Source of the DNA: an uncultured Lachnospiraceae bacterium
GTDB taxonomy: Bacteria > Bacillota > Clostridia > Lachnospirales > Lachnospiraceae
NCBI GenBank assembly: GCA_948470905.1
Contig: CAOKQK010000023.1
Span: forward strand, 1 to 43,851
DNA: 43,851 nt
Direction: 5' to 3'
Below the pieces are notes generated by a model. That model ran no database searches, was not told where the DNA came from, and saw nothing but the letters and a program-made list of their open reading frames with translations. Both the position numbers and the translations under genes were made by a program. This document shows, piece after piece, positions 26,640 to 35,417 of the stretch. The first letter of the stretch is position 1, and every line of letters starts with the position of its first letter.

Positions 26640-29213
26640 ATGAACGACGATATTTTTGATAAAGGACCGGAAGTAGATAAGATCCAGGAAGTCGACCTCA
26701 AAGAAAGGATGGAGACTTTCTTTATCGACTATGCCATGAGTGTCATTGCGGCGCGAGCCCTTCCTGACGTGAGGGACGGTTTGAAGCCGGTGCAGCGCCG
26801 TGTGCTTTATTCCATGATAGAGCTGGGCAACAGTCCTGACAAGCCTCACCGTAAGAGTGCCCGTATTGTGGGTGATACAATGGGTAAATATCACCCTCAC
26901 GGAGACAGCTCCATTTACGGCGCCCTGGTGAATATGGCCCAGGACTGGAATATGAGATATCCTCTTGTGGACGGCCACGGGAATTTCGGTTCCATGGACG
27001 GAGACGGCGCCGCTGCCATGAGGTACACGGAGGCGCGTCTTTCCAAGATTTCCATGGAGCTTCTGGCGGATATCAATAAAGATACCGTTGATTTTGTACC
27101 GAACTTTGACGAGACGGAAAAGGAGCCTGTGGTCCTTCCCAGCCGTTATCCCAATTTGCTGGTAAACGGTACGATAGGCATTGCCGTGGGCATGGCGACC
27201 AATATCCCTCCTCACAACCTGCGGGAGATTGTGGCGGCGGTTGACAAGATCATTGACAACAAGATAGAGGAAGGAAAGGGTACTTCCATCGAGGAAATCC
27301 TTCAGATTGTCAAGGCGCCTGATTTTCCTACCGGAGGTCTTATCCTGGGTACAAGAGGCTGTGAGCAGGCGTACAGGACCGGCAGGGGCAAGATTGTAGT
27401 GCGCGCCGTGACTGATATTGAGACTCTGCCCAACGGAAAGAGCCAGATTGTCGCAACAGAGCTGCCTTATATGGTGAACAAGGCCAACCTGATCGTAAAG
27501 ATCGCGGAGCTTGTAAAGCTTAAGAAGGTTGACGGTATCACCGACATCAGGGATGAGTCCAACAGAGAGGGCGTCAGGGTGGTCATTGAGCTGCGCAAGG
27601 ATGCCAATGCCAATGTGATTTTGAATCAGCTGTATAAGCACACCCAGCTGCAGGACAGCTTTGGCGTCATCATGCTGGCCCTGGTAAACAATGAGCCCAA
27701 GGTCATGAATCTCCTGGATATGTTAAATTATTACCTCAGGCACCAGGAGGATGTTGTCACCAGAAGAACAAAGTATGAGTTAAACAAAGCCGAGGAAAGA
27801 GACCATATCTTGCAGGGTCTGCTCAAAGCCCTTGACTTTATAGATGAGGTTATCTCCATCATCCGCAGCAGCCGGAATGCACAGGTAGCAAAAGAAAGGC
27901 TGATAGAGAGGTTTGAACTTACCGACCCCCAGGCACAGGCAATCGTGGATATGCGTCTGCGCGCACTGACGGGTCTGGAAAGAGAGAAGCTGGAAAGTGA
28001 GCATGAGGAGCTGCTTGCCCGCATTGAGGAATTGAAGGCGATTCTGGGGGATGAAAAAATACTCTTAGGCGTTATCAAAAAAGAAATCAATGAGATCGCG
28101 GACAAGTATGGAGATGACAGACGCAGCAAGATAGGCTATGATGAATTTGATATCTCCATGGAGGATCTGATCTCCAAAGAAAATACAGTGATAGCAATGA
28201 CAAATATGGGCTACATAAAGCGTATGACAGTTGACAACTTTAAGGCTCAGAACCGCGGCGGCAAGGGCATCAAGGGCATGCAGACCATAGAGGATGATTT
28301 TATAGAGGATCTGCTGATGACCACCACCCATCATTATCTGTATTTCTTTACCAGCCTTGGACGGGTGTACCGTCTGAAGGCATATGAGATCCCGGAGGCG
28401 GGAAGGACAGCCCGGGGAACGGCAATTGTAAATCTGCTGCAGCTGACCCCTGGAGAAAAGATCACCGCCATGATTCCTATTGACGAGTATGGGGAGAATA
28501 AAAATCTCTTTATGGTCACAAGAAAGGGAATTGTAAAGAAAACTTCCCTGACAGAATTTTCCAATGTGCGTAAAAAGGGTCTTACCGCCATCAATTTAAA
28601 GGATGATGACGAATTGATAGAGGTTAAGAGCACAGATAAGGACAGCGAGATTTTCCTTGTCACCAGGCAGGGTATGTGTATCCGCTTTAAGGAGACGGAC
28701 GTCAGAAATACCGGCAGGAGCACTATGGGCGTCATTGGTATGAACCTGTCTGACGGCGATGAAATTGTGGGTATGCAGCTGCAGATGCAGGGTGATTCCC
28801 TGTTGATCGTTTCTGAGAACGGTATGGGAAAAAGAACTTACCTGGATGAATTTACGGTGCAGAACCGGGGTGGCAAAGGCGTAAAATGCTACAAGATCAC
28901 AGAGAAGACCGGCAATGTGATAGGTGTCAAGGCTGTCACCGATGAAAACGAGATCATGATGATCACCACAGAAGGCGTTATCATACAGCTTAGGATGGAG
29001 GACATTTCTACGCTTGGAAGGATTACATCCGGAGTGAAAATGATGAACCTGGACGAGGGAGTTAAGGTGGCGAAAATTGCCAAGGTGAGGGAAAAGCTGT
29101 CCAACGGCGAACAGGAAATTGACGATATTGACGAAGTTCTGGAAAATGTGGAGGACGGCAGTATAGAGGATACATCTTCTGAAGATACCATAGAAGGAGA
29201 TGTGAAGGAATAA
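26640..29213 (+). CDS. gyrA: DNA gyrase subunit A
   Basis: 857 residues from ATG at 26640 ([14 protein letters not shown]), chosen because AAGGGG is 7 bp upstream; ATGs at 26634 and 26604 are alternatives. It carries the breakage-reunion function of gyrase. The catalytic tyrosine lies in [14 protein letters not shown] (Y129). The quinolone-determining region reads [13 protein letters not shown], with Ser at the E. coli Ser83 position and Gly at the Asp87 position. The C-terminal beta-pinwheel has repeated blades, including the GyrA box [10 protein letters not shown] and a second QNRGGKGVK. The tail is acidic (last 35 residues). Confidence 0.97.
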   Translation: MNDDIFDKGPEVDKIQEVDLKERMETFFIDYAMSVIAARALPDVRDGLKPVQRRVLYSMIELGNSPDKPHRKSARIVGDTMGKYHPHGDSSIYGALVNMAQDWNMRYPLVDGHGNFGSMDGDGAAAMRYTEARLSKISMELLADINKDTVDFVPNFDETEKEPVVLPSRYPNLLVNGTIGIAVGMATNIPPHNLREIVAAVDKIIDNKIEEGKGTSIEEILQIVKAPDFPTGGLILGTRGCEQAYRTGRGKIVVRAVTDIETLPNGKSQIVATELPYMVNKANLIVKIAELVKLKKVDGITDIRDESNREGVRVVIELRKDANANVILNQLYKHTQLQDSFGVIMLALVNNEPKVMNLLDMLNYYLRHQEDVVTRRTKYELNKAEERDHILQGLLKALDFIDEVISIIRSSRNAQVAKERLIERFELTDPQAQAIVDMRLRALTGLEREKLESEHEELLARIEELKAILGDEKILLGVIKKEINEIADKYGDDRRSKIGYDEFDISMEDLISKENTVIAMTNMGYIKRMTVDNFKAQNRGGKGIKGMQTIEDDFIEDLLMTTTHHYLYFFTSLGRVYRLKAYEIPEAGRTARGTAIVNLLQLTPGEKITAMIPIDEYGENKNLFMVTRKGIVKKTSLTEFSNVRKKGLTAINLKDDDELIEVKSTDKDSEIFLVTRQGMCIRFKETDVRNTGRSTMGVIGMNLSDGDEIVGMQLQMQGDSLLIVSENGMGKRTYLDEFTVQNRGGKGVKCYKITEKTGNVIGVKAVTDENEIMMITTEGVIIQLRMEDISTLGRITSGVKMMNLDEGVKVAKIAKVREKLSNGEQEIDDIDEVLENVEDGSIEDTSSEDTIEGDVKE

Positions 29214-29233
29214 GACAGTCAGGGACCGTCTTA
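29211..29233 (+). other. Hairpin over gyrA stop codon
   Basis: TAAGACAGTC pairs with GACCGTCTTA (one mismatch) around AGG. The 5' strand includes the gyrA TAA stop. No T-tract follows. A second perfect hairpin, CAGGTTTGTG/CACAAACCTG, lies at 29328-29361. The 245-bp gap to the antiporter holds no gene. Confidence 0.45.
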
Positions 29234-29458
29234 ATGATAACAAAACAGCAAAGAAAATTAAAGTAACCAACAGGGCGAGAACAAGGATATTTATGTTTCT
29301 CGTCTTGTTTATGCCGGAAAAAGGCTGCAGGTTTGTGTCTGCGCCGTCTGTCACAAACCTGTAAAAAAACGCAGCATGTTCCGATATGTGGATCATATAT
29401 GGATAAGGATCATTAACGCGTAAATAAAAAGCAGCGCAGAAACGAGGGTTAAGGTAAA

Positions 29459-30640
29459 ATGGAAACGTACAGTGTATTTAAGGATTTGGCTATCATCATT
29501 ATTTTTGCCAAGGCATTTGGCATTCTGGCGAGAAAGTGCAAGGTGCCTCAGGTCGTAGGTGAGATCATTGCCGGACTTTTGATAGGGCCGAGTATTTTTG
29601 GCCTGGTCCAGCAGACGGAATTTCTCACGGAAATGGCGGAGGTAGGCGTGGTGCTTCTGATGTTTTCCGCAGGATTGGAGACGAATCTGAAGGATTTGAT
29701 GAAAACAGGTCCCATAGCCTTTTTGATCGCCTGCGCAGGGGTGTTCGTCCCTTTGCTGGGAGGAACCTTGCTCTACATGGGATTCTACGGCATGGCGCCC
29801 TGGGGGTCTGATAAATTTTATCAGGCAGTCTTTGTAGGTGTGATCATGACTGCCACCAGTGTCAGCATTACGGTGGAATCCTTAAGGGAGATGGGAAAAT
29901 TAAAGGGAAAGGTAGGCACTACGATCCTGAGTGCCGCTATCATAGATGACGTGATCGGCATTATCGTGCTTACTTTTGTGATAGGCTTCAAGAATCCTGA
30001 CTCTAATCCTGGAAAGGTTGTCCTAAACACCTTCCTGTTCTTTGCTGCCGCCCTTGCAGTGGGATTTATTTTGTATAAGGTGTTCAAGAAACTGGACGAA
30101 AAATATCCTCATACCAGGAGGATCCCCATACTGAGCCTGGCACTCTGCTTTATCTTTGCCTATGCGGCTGAAAAGTATTTTGGGATTGCGGATATCACCG
30201 GCGCATATGTGGCAGGTATCGTCCTCTGTTCCATGAGGGACGCCAATTATGTGGAGGAGAAAATGGAGGTCAGCTCCTACCTGATATTTGGTCCGGTGTT
30301 CTTTGCAAGTATCGGGTTAAAGACCAGCATTGATAATGTCACCGGAGGGATCCTGTTATTCTCTCTTGGGTTCGTTGTAGTTGCTTTGATCGCAAAGGTA
30401 ATAGGCTGCGGACTTATGGCAAAGATATGCAGGTTCCGTACAATGGACTGCCTGAAGATTGGAGTGGGAATGATGACCAGGGGAGAGGTCGCCCTGATCG
30501 TGGCACAGAAGGGGCTGTCGGTTGGACTATTGACGCCTGTTTATTTCACTTCGGTAATTTTGCTGATCATTATCTCCAGCATATGCACACCGATTATTCT
30601 GAAACTGTTGTATGCGAAGGATAAGGTAGCCGAGGCATGA
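29459..30640 (+). CDS. CPA2-family cation:proton antiporter
   Basis: 393 residues, almost entirely transmembrane (about 12 segments). The family pattern is clear: KVPQVVGEIIAGLLIGPS near the N-terminus, TATSVSITVESL in the unwound helix, and AAIIDDVIGIIVL with D163-D164, the paired aspartates associated with electrogenic Na+/H+ exchange in the NapA/NhaA fold. There is no C-terminal RCK domain, unlike Kef channels. It is likely a Na+/H+ or K+/H+ antiporter for pH and ion balance. The substrate is not determined by sequence alone. Its last four bases overlap the start of the AlkD-like gene (ATGA). Confidence 0.9.
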   Translation: METYSVFKDLAIIIIFAKAFGILARKCKVPQVVGEIIAGLLIGPSIFGLVQQTEFLTEMAEVGVVLLMFSAGLETNLKDLMKTGPIAFLIACAGVFVPLLGGTLLYMGFYGMAPWGSDKFYQAVFVGVIMTATSVSITVESLREMGKLKGKVGTTILSAAIIDDVIGIIVLTFVIGFKNPDSNPGKVVLNTFLFFAAALAVGFILYKVFKKLDEKYPHTRRIPILSLALCFIFAYAAEKYFGIADITGAYVAGIVLCSMRDANYVEEKMEVSSYLIFGPVFFASIGLKTSIDNVTGGILLFSLGFVVVALIAKVIGCGLMAKICRFRTMDCLKIGVGMMTRGEVALIVAQKGLSVGLLTPVYFTSVILLIIISSICTPIILKLLYAKDKVAEA

Positions 30641-31338
30641 CGAAAATCCAGGAAAAATTATTTGAACTGCAGGATGTTGAATACAAAAAGTTTCACTGCA
30701 ATCTGATGCCGACGGTGGACCCGGACACGGTGATCGGAGTGCGCACGCCCAAGCTTCGCAGGCTGGGCAGGCAGCTTGCGAAGGGGCTTGATAAAGAACC
30801 TGAGATAATAGACTTTTTGGGAGAGCTTCCCCATAAATATTATGATGAAAATAATCTCCATGGTTTTATCATAGAGACGATAAAAGATTATGATAAATGT
30901 GTCAGCGCAGTGGATAGTTTCCTGCCATATGTGGATAACTGGGCTACCTGTGACTTAATATGTCCAAAAGTATTCGGCAGGCACCTGCCGGAGCTGATGG
31001 ATAAGATTAAGGAGTGGATCGCATCAAACAGGACCTATACGATCCGTTTTGGCATAGGCATGCTGATGCGTTTTTATCTGGATGAAGATTTCCTGCCGGA
31101 TTATCTTGAGATGGCGGCATCTGTGCAGTCGGAAGAATATTATGTAAAGATGATGATTGCCTGGTATTTTGCCACTGCTCTTGCGAAACAATATGAGGCA
31201 GCAGTTGCCTGTATGGAACAGGACAGGCTGGATACATGGACTCACAACAAGGCAATCCAGAAAGCTGTGGAAAGCCGCAGGATCACAGAGGAACAGAAAG
31301 AGTATCTGAAATCTTTGAAGAAGAAGCTGATCAAATAG
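30637..31338 (+). CDS. DNA alkylation repair protein, AlkD-like
   Basis: 233 residues, helical throughout, matching the ALK (HEAT-like) repeat family. Characteristic pieces are GVRTPKLRRLGRQLAK, HKYYDENNLHGFIIE, VDNWATCDLICPK and WIASNRTYTIRFGIGMLMRFYL. Members are base-excision glycosylases for alkylated purines; several relatives are catalytically uncharacterised. The W-x-x-x-D element (WATCD) is the segment carrying the catalytic aspartate in AlkD. It overlaps the antiporter gene by 4 bp, so the two are translationally coupled. It ends in a bidirectional terminator. Confidence 0.88.
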   Translation: MTKIQEKLFELQDVEYKKFHCNLMPTVDPDTVIGVRTPKLRRLGRQLAKGLDKEPEIIDFLGELPHKYYDENNLHGFIIETIKDYDKCVSAVDSFLPYVDNWATCDLICPKVFGRHLPELMDKIKEWIASNRTYTIRFGIGMLMRFYLDEDFLPDYLEMAASVQSEEYYVKMMIAWYFATALAKQYEAAVACMEQDRLDTWTHNKAIQKAVESRRITEEQKEYLKSLKKKLIK

Positions 31339-31356
31339 GATAGAAACCCGAGAAAA

Positions 31357-31388
31357 ATTACAGTCCAGCCTGGAAACTGGACTGTAAT
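31357..31388. terminator. Bidirectional terminator
   Basis: A perfect 12-bp stem ATTACAGTCCAG/CTGGACTGTAAT has an 8-base loop. T-rich tails follow on both strands (CTAATTTTT on plus, TTTTTCTCG on minus). It separates the convergent AlkD-like gene and the gene at 31389. The stem belongs to the AACAGTTCAG hairpin family seen at 1867, 26503 and 39896. Confidence 0.85.
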
Positions 31389-32129
31389 CTAATTTTTCAC
31401 ATTATAAAGATATAAATTTCCCTTTTTCCCCACCCTCTCTAAAGTGCCTACATAATGTAAAATATTCAGTACTGTCTGTGCCAGAGGAACAGGAATGTGG
31501 GCAGCCTTTGCAAATTCCTTTGAAGTGAAGCCGTTTTCCAGCTCAAAAGGGACAAACTGCATATAATCCTCAAGGCAGCTGATCTCTATTTCCTCCACCA
31601 ATTCCGTGGGAATGCGGTCATAACGGCTTGCCCCTTTCTTCCTGTCTTTGCTCCAGCCGTTCAGAAGCTTATATTCCTCCATATCCATCAGGGCAAGACG
31701 CAGCCTTAAATTTGGGTCTTTCAGAAATGATTTGATCTTATAGAGCTCTGGAAACACAATATAGGGATTTCCCTTGGCGGGGGATTTCCTTTTTTTGCTC
31801 AATTCGCCGCTTTCCTCGTCAATCCAGATGATCCATTTTTCCCTTGGGATAGGATAGACAATCGTGACGGGAAACTGCGGCAGAAAAGTATTTAACTTAT
31901 TTCTCATCTTGTCAAACTGCCTGGTCTGGATCTCAATGACCTCGCCTTCGGAATAAATATCAGCCACATAATTGTCGATGGGAATCTCCTGCCTGTCTTC
32001 GTCAGGTTCATAATAATTTTTCAGTATGGCATGGACTGTTTTTTCGGACAGAGTGCCGATTCCCAGTCTCTGTCTGTCAACTCCTATGACTTTTTTCTTT
32101 GCCTGTTCAAAAGCTTCTCTGTTGGGCAT
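31389..32129 (-). CDS. Unknown protein, nuclease-like N-half plus winged helix
   Basis: 246 residues with no signal peptide or membrane segment. I do not recognise a named family. The N-terminal half contains IDNYVADIY, then GEVIEIQTRQFDKMRNKLNT, then FPVTIVYPIP. A D in one strand, an E-x-Q in the next and a basic helix is the arrangement of PD-(D/E)xK nuclease folds. The middle is basic (KKRKSPAKG). The C-terminal 70 residues (GFTSKEFAKAAHIPVPLAQT...LERVGKKGNLYLYN) read as a winged helix-turn-helix. A DNA- or RNA-acting enzyme is plausible but unproven. The gene is alone on the minus strand. Confidence 0.72.
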   Translation of the reverse strand: MPNREAFEQAKKKVIGVDRQRLGIGTLSEKTVHAILKNYYEPDEDRQEIPIDNYVADIYSEGEVIEIQTRQFDKMRNKLNTFLPQFPVTIVYPIPREKWIIWIDEESGELSKKRKSPAKGNPYIVFPELYKIKSFLKDPNLRLRLALMDMEEYKLLNGWSKDRKKGASRYDRIPTELVEEIEISCLEDYMQFVPFELENGFTSKEFAKAAHIPVPLAQTVLNILHYVGTLERVGKKGNLYLYNVKN

Positions 32130-32152
32130 TGTACTTTCCTGCGTTATTGTTT

Positions 32153-32350
32153 TATTTCTGCGGGCAATGAGCTACAAGTTCAGGGAAGTAAACTTTTTAA
32201 AAGTTTATTTCTCTGGGACCTTGACAAATGCCGCGAGGGTGACAATGTCCTAAAGGACATAACCATAGCGTCTCTTGGACGCGTTGCGCTCTGCAGCGTT
32301 GTAAGCTTGATCCCCATGCATCATGGATGCATTGTGCTTTGCAGCGGGAT
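32153..32350 (-). repeat. Dispersed TIR repeat, full-length reverse copy
   Basis: Read on the minus strand it reproduces the 19704-19882 element in order: AAGCTTACAACGCTGCAGAG, GCGTCCAAGAGACGC, ATGTCCTTTAGGACAT, CCTCGCGGCATTTGTCAAGG, the AAACTTTTAAAAAGTTTACTT hairpin (split by one base here) and TTGTAGCTCATTGCCCGCAG. At the far end a second, diverged copy of the GCGTC-GCTCTGCAGCG module (32315-32350) is attached. Open frames through it resemble frames through the dnaA-leader copy. Confidence 0.8.
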
Positions 32351-32477
32351 ATTTGATTGTAGTTGCCGTGATGTGTTGCTACACCTTTTATGTGTAAAAA
32401 AGCTATGACCGGAACCATTCCTTAAATATGATTTTATTATACTATGCCGAAAAACAGAATGCAATATAATGCCAGGA

Positions 32478-32506
32478 TTGTAATTTTGTGGAATGTCGTA
32501 TATACT
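32478..32506 (+). promoter_or_regulatory. Promoter of the GtrII-like gene
   Basis: TTGTAA, a 17-bp spacer and TATACT lie about 80 bp upstream of the ATG at 32588. The leader then holds a hairpin AGTTCCCG/CGGGAACT (32547-32566) just before the ribosome binding site GGAGAGG. Confidence 0.55.
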
Positions 32507-32587
32507 GTAACTGTGCGGAAACGGTACAGGTTCCCGCAGGCGGAAAAGTTCCCGCGGACGGGAACTGGAATCAGGAGAGGAATATAA

Positions 32588-34231
32588 ATGTTCATAAAAA
32601 ATATATGGGAAGAAATGGGTTATTTTCTGAAGAATAAAATTTTCATGGCAGCAGTGCTGCTGACAGCGGCGGGCAGCTATGGCTTTGCTGTGACTCATGA
32701 GAGCATAGGTGTGGACGATACCTTGGTAAAGCTGTATCTTGATCAGGGGCTGGAGGCGTATATGGGCCGCTGGACAATATATCTGCTCAACAAGCTGTTC
32801 CGCGTTGACAATTTTATGCCCTTCGTAACGGAATTGGGGGGGGTATTGCTCCTTTTGGCAGGTGTTCTCTTGTTTTGTGTCCTGTTTAAGAGGATTTTTG
32901 GAGATGGAATCGGGATTCTGGGATATGCCGTTTTTTCCTGTGTTTTTATTTCGTATCCTTTTATCAGCGAGGTATGGGTTTATTATTATCATAATGGTGT
33001 GGATCTGGGGTATATCCTTCTCACCCTCTCGCTTCTCTTATTTATGGAGGGCTTTGTACATACCGGCAAAAAGCGTGTGAAGTATCTGTTGGGGAGCATG
33101 GGGTTATTATGTGCGGCGGTAGGCTGTTATGAATCCTTTTTGATCCTGTATGTAGTTGGCGTCCTGGTGATGCTTTTTTTTCAGGGTATGTGCGACAGAG
33201 AGAAGATGGACCGGCATATGGTATGGAAGGTATTTCTATGCGGCTGTCTGGCAATTGGCTGTATTGTACTGCGGATGCTGATACAGAATCTGATTATAAT
33301 CATTTTTTCACTACAGGATTTGGGCGAGGTAGCTGCTGCCAGGGAGGTAGCGGACAGTCTGAAGCTCTTTAGGGGGGATAATTGGTTCAGTGACCTGTTT
33401 ATGCTTGTGAAAAGGTATCTGTTAGTGTATTTTGTCAATGCCACAGTCTATTTTCCCATTGCCGAATATGTGGCATCCGTGGTATTTTTCGGCATTGCGT
33501 CTGTTGTTTTGACCATAAAAAAGAAAAATGGCTGGTTTCTGCTGCTGTTTGTCGGCATGGTCGTGGTGCCTGTGACCCTTACCTTCATGGTGGGTATGGC
33601 GCCCTTGTACCGCAGCTGTCAGTTCATGCCCTTTTTTATCGCGTCCGCCTTATTATTGCCTTATCTTCTTATGAAAAGGTATTGGAAAAAATATGGGGCT
33701 GCGGTCTTTGCCCTGTGCGTATGTCTTGTATGGAACCAAATGTATGAAACAAATCATATTTTCTATACGGATCATAAGAAATATTTATATGACAAGGAGG
33801 TGTTGACTACAATCGCCAGAGAGGTGATCCGGGAATACAGTGCCGATGCAAAAGTGATATTTACAGGAAAATATACAACTCCCTATTCTCTGATCCAAGA
33901 TTATCATATCGGTTATTCTTCAAAGGAGTTTCAGAGGATCTGCGCTCTCACGGACTGGCTGGATCCTCATTTAAAGGAAAAATATTATACCCCTTATGGT
34001 TATTCCTTTGCGGGGGAAGCGAAGTATTCCGTCATTGAGTGGGGCTTGTATGCTTTTGGCAACCCTGGTCTGGAATTGGGGCATTTTCTTGAAATGCATG
34101 GCTATAGCCTTCAGGTTGAAACGGAGAAAATATTGTTGGAAAGAGCAGAAAATTTTGCAGCGGAAATGCCCAGGTGGCCGGAGGAAGGCTCTATTGCAGA
34201 AATGGATGGGTATGTTGTGATTCATTTTTAA
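32588..34231 (+). CDS. GtrII-like membrane glucosyltransferase
   Basis: 547 residues with about ten transmembrane segments (for example 19-36, 80-101, 107-127, 142-155, 165-198, 214-240) and a soluble C-terminal part of about 150 residues. The first outer loop carries ESIGVDDTLVKLYLDQGLEA followed by GRWTIYLLNKLF, the pattern of GtrII-type (GT-C fold) enzymes. These transfer glucose from a polyprenyl-phosphate carrier to a surface polysaccharide. D43-D44 are the likely metal or carrier-binding acidic pair. Codons 83-86 contain a run of eight G (32836-32843). No partner gtrA or gtrB is seen nearby. Confidence 0.75.
   Translation: MFIKNIWEEMGYFLKNKIFMAAVLLTAAGSYGFAVTHESIGVDDTLVKLYLDQGLEAYMGRWTIYLLNKLFRVDNFMPFVTELGGVLLLLAGVLLFCVLFKRIFGDGIGILGYAVFSCVFISYPFISEVWVYYYHNGVDLGYILLTLSLLLFMEGFVHTGKKRVKYLLGSMGLLCAAVGCYESFLILYVVGVLVMLFFQGMCDREKMDRHMVWKVFLCGCLAIGCIVLRMLIQNLIIIIFSLQDLGEVAAAREVADSLKLFRGDNWFSDLFMLVKRYLLVYFVNATVYFPIAEYVASVVFFGIASVVLTIKKKNGWFLLLFVGMVVVPVTLTFMVGMAPLYRSCQFMPFFIASALLLPYLLMKRYWKKYGAAVFALCVCLVWNQMYETNHIFYTDHKKYLYDKEVLTTIAREVIREYSADAKVIFTGKYTTPYSLIQDYHIGYSSKEFQRICALTDWLDPHLKEKYYTPYGYSFAGEAKYSVIEWGLYAFGNPGLELGHFLEMHGYSLQVETEKILLERAENFAAEMPRWPEEGSIAEMDGYVVIHF
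32836..32843 (+). repeat. Coding G8 homopolymer tract
   Basis: Eight consecutive G within codons 83-86 (L-G-G-V) of the glucosyltransferase-like gene. A one-base slip would shift the frame early in the protein, so this is a possible contingency locus. Confidence 0.8.
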
Positions 34232-34364
34232 GAGATAGAGTAAGTTTTCATTGCTTTCACGCTCACATTAGAATAAAATAGAATCAGGTAGCTATCCGGG
34301 ATAGTACGGCAGGATCCGGACAGCGAGAAAATAAACAGCCCACCTGTGGCGGAATGGAGGATGT

Positions 34365-35417
34365 ATGTTACAACTGGAGTATGACAAGAAACAGATTGAG
34401 GAGGTTATTGACAAGATTGTAAGGAAGACCATGAACATGGATCTGACCTGGGACTGGCCCTGCGGCGTCGCGTATTACGGAATCGGCGAGGCTTATGAAA
34501 AGACGGGCAAAGAGGAGTACCTGACCCTGTTAAAGGACAGGGTAGACGAGCTCATCAGCCTGGGGCTGCCCAAGGTATGGACTGTCAATGCCTGTGCCAT
34601 GGGCCATTGCCTGATCACTCTTTACAAGGCTACCAACGACAAAAAGTATTATGATATCCTGATGAGTAAAATTAACTACATATCCAATGATGCGCTTCGT
34701 TTTGCGGATCATGTGCTGCAGCATACCGTATCCGCAAACAATGATTTCCCCGAGCAGGCATGGTGTGACACGTTGTTTATGGCGGCATTCCTGCTTCTGC
34801 GTGTGGGCGTTATGAACAAGGATGAGGCGATGATAGACGATGCGCTGAATCAGTATTACTGGCATATCAAATATCTCCAGAACCCCAGCAGTGGTTATTA
34901 TTATCATGGTTATGATAATATTAAGGGAGATCATATGTCCGGCATTTACTGGGGCAGGGCAAACGCGTGGGCTGCGTTCACCATGTCTCAGGTGGGCGGC
35001 ATTCTTCCGGAGTGTTATCTGTATCCCAAGTATATTGATATTGCAGGCTCCTTAAATGAACAGCTTGCAGCTCTGAAGACGGTGCAGACAGAGAACGGGC
35101 TCTGGAGGACTGTGCTGGATGACGAGGAGTCCTATGAGGAAATATCCGCTTCCGCAGGTATTGCCGCGGCAATGCTGACCAGAGGCAATCCTCTCCATTC
35201 CAAGTATATCAACAAGTCCATCAAGGGACTGCTTGCAAATGTCAGCGAGGACGGCAAGGTAATGAACGTATCCGGCGGCACGGCTGTCATGAGGGACAAG
35301 GAAGGCTACAGAGGCATTCCCAAGGCGTATATCCAGGGCTGGGGCCAGGGACTGGCGCTGGCATTCTTTGCAAATCTGCTGGTTTCCGACAAGATTGAGA
35401 AGGATGGTGCGTTGTAA
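34365..35417 (+). CDS. GH105 unsaturated rhamnogalacturonyl hydrolase
   Basis: 350 residues, typical of GH88/GH105 (YteR-like) enzymes. They remove the 4,5-unsaturated galacturonate left by rhamnogalacturonan lyases. The (alpha/alpha)6 barrel helices are evident. The probable catalytic aspartate is D135 in EQAWCDTLFMAAF, and the conserved WGRANAW motif (196-202) lines the active site. There is no signal peptide, so the enzyme acts in the cytoplasm on imported disaccharides. The start ATG at 34365 has TGGAGG 5 bp upstream. The next gene begins at the base after its stop codon, so the two are tightly linked. Confidence 0.9.
   Translation: MLQLEYDKKQIEEVIDKIVRKTMNMDLTWDWPCGVAYYGIGEAYEKTGKEEYLTLLKDRVDELISLGLPKVWTVNACAMGHCLITLYKATNDKKYYDILMSKINYISNDALRFADHVLQHTVSANNDFPEQAWCDTLFMAAFLLLRVGVMNKDEAMIDDALNQYYWHIKYLQNPSSGYYYHGYDNIKGDHMSGIYWGRANAWAAFTMSQVGGILPECYLYPKYIDIAGSLNEQLAALKTVQTENGLWRTVLDDEESYEEISASAGIAAAMLTRGNPLHSKYINKSIKGLLANVSEDGKVMNVSGGTAVMRDKEGYRGIPKAYIQGWGQGLALAFFANLLVSDKIEKDGAL

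Noticed and set aside
26559-27641. 360-codon minus frame antisense to gyrA
   Set aside because: Shadow of gyrA with no RBS or recognisable domain.
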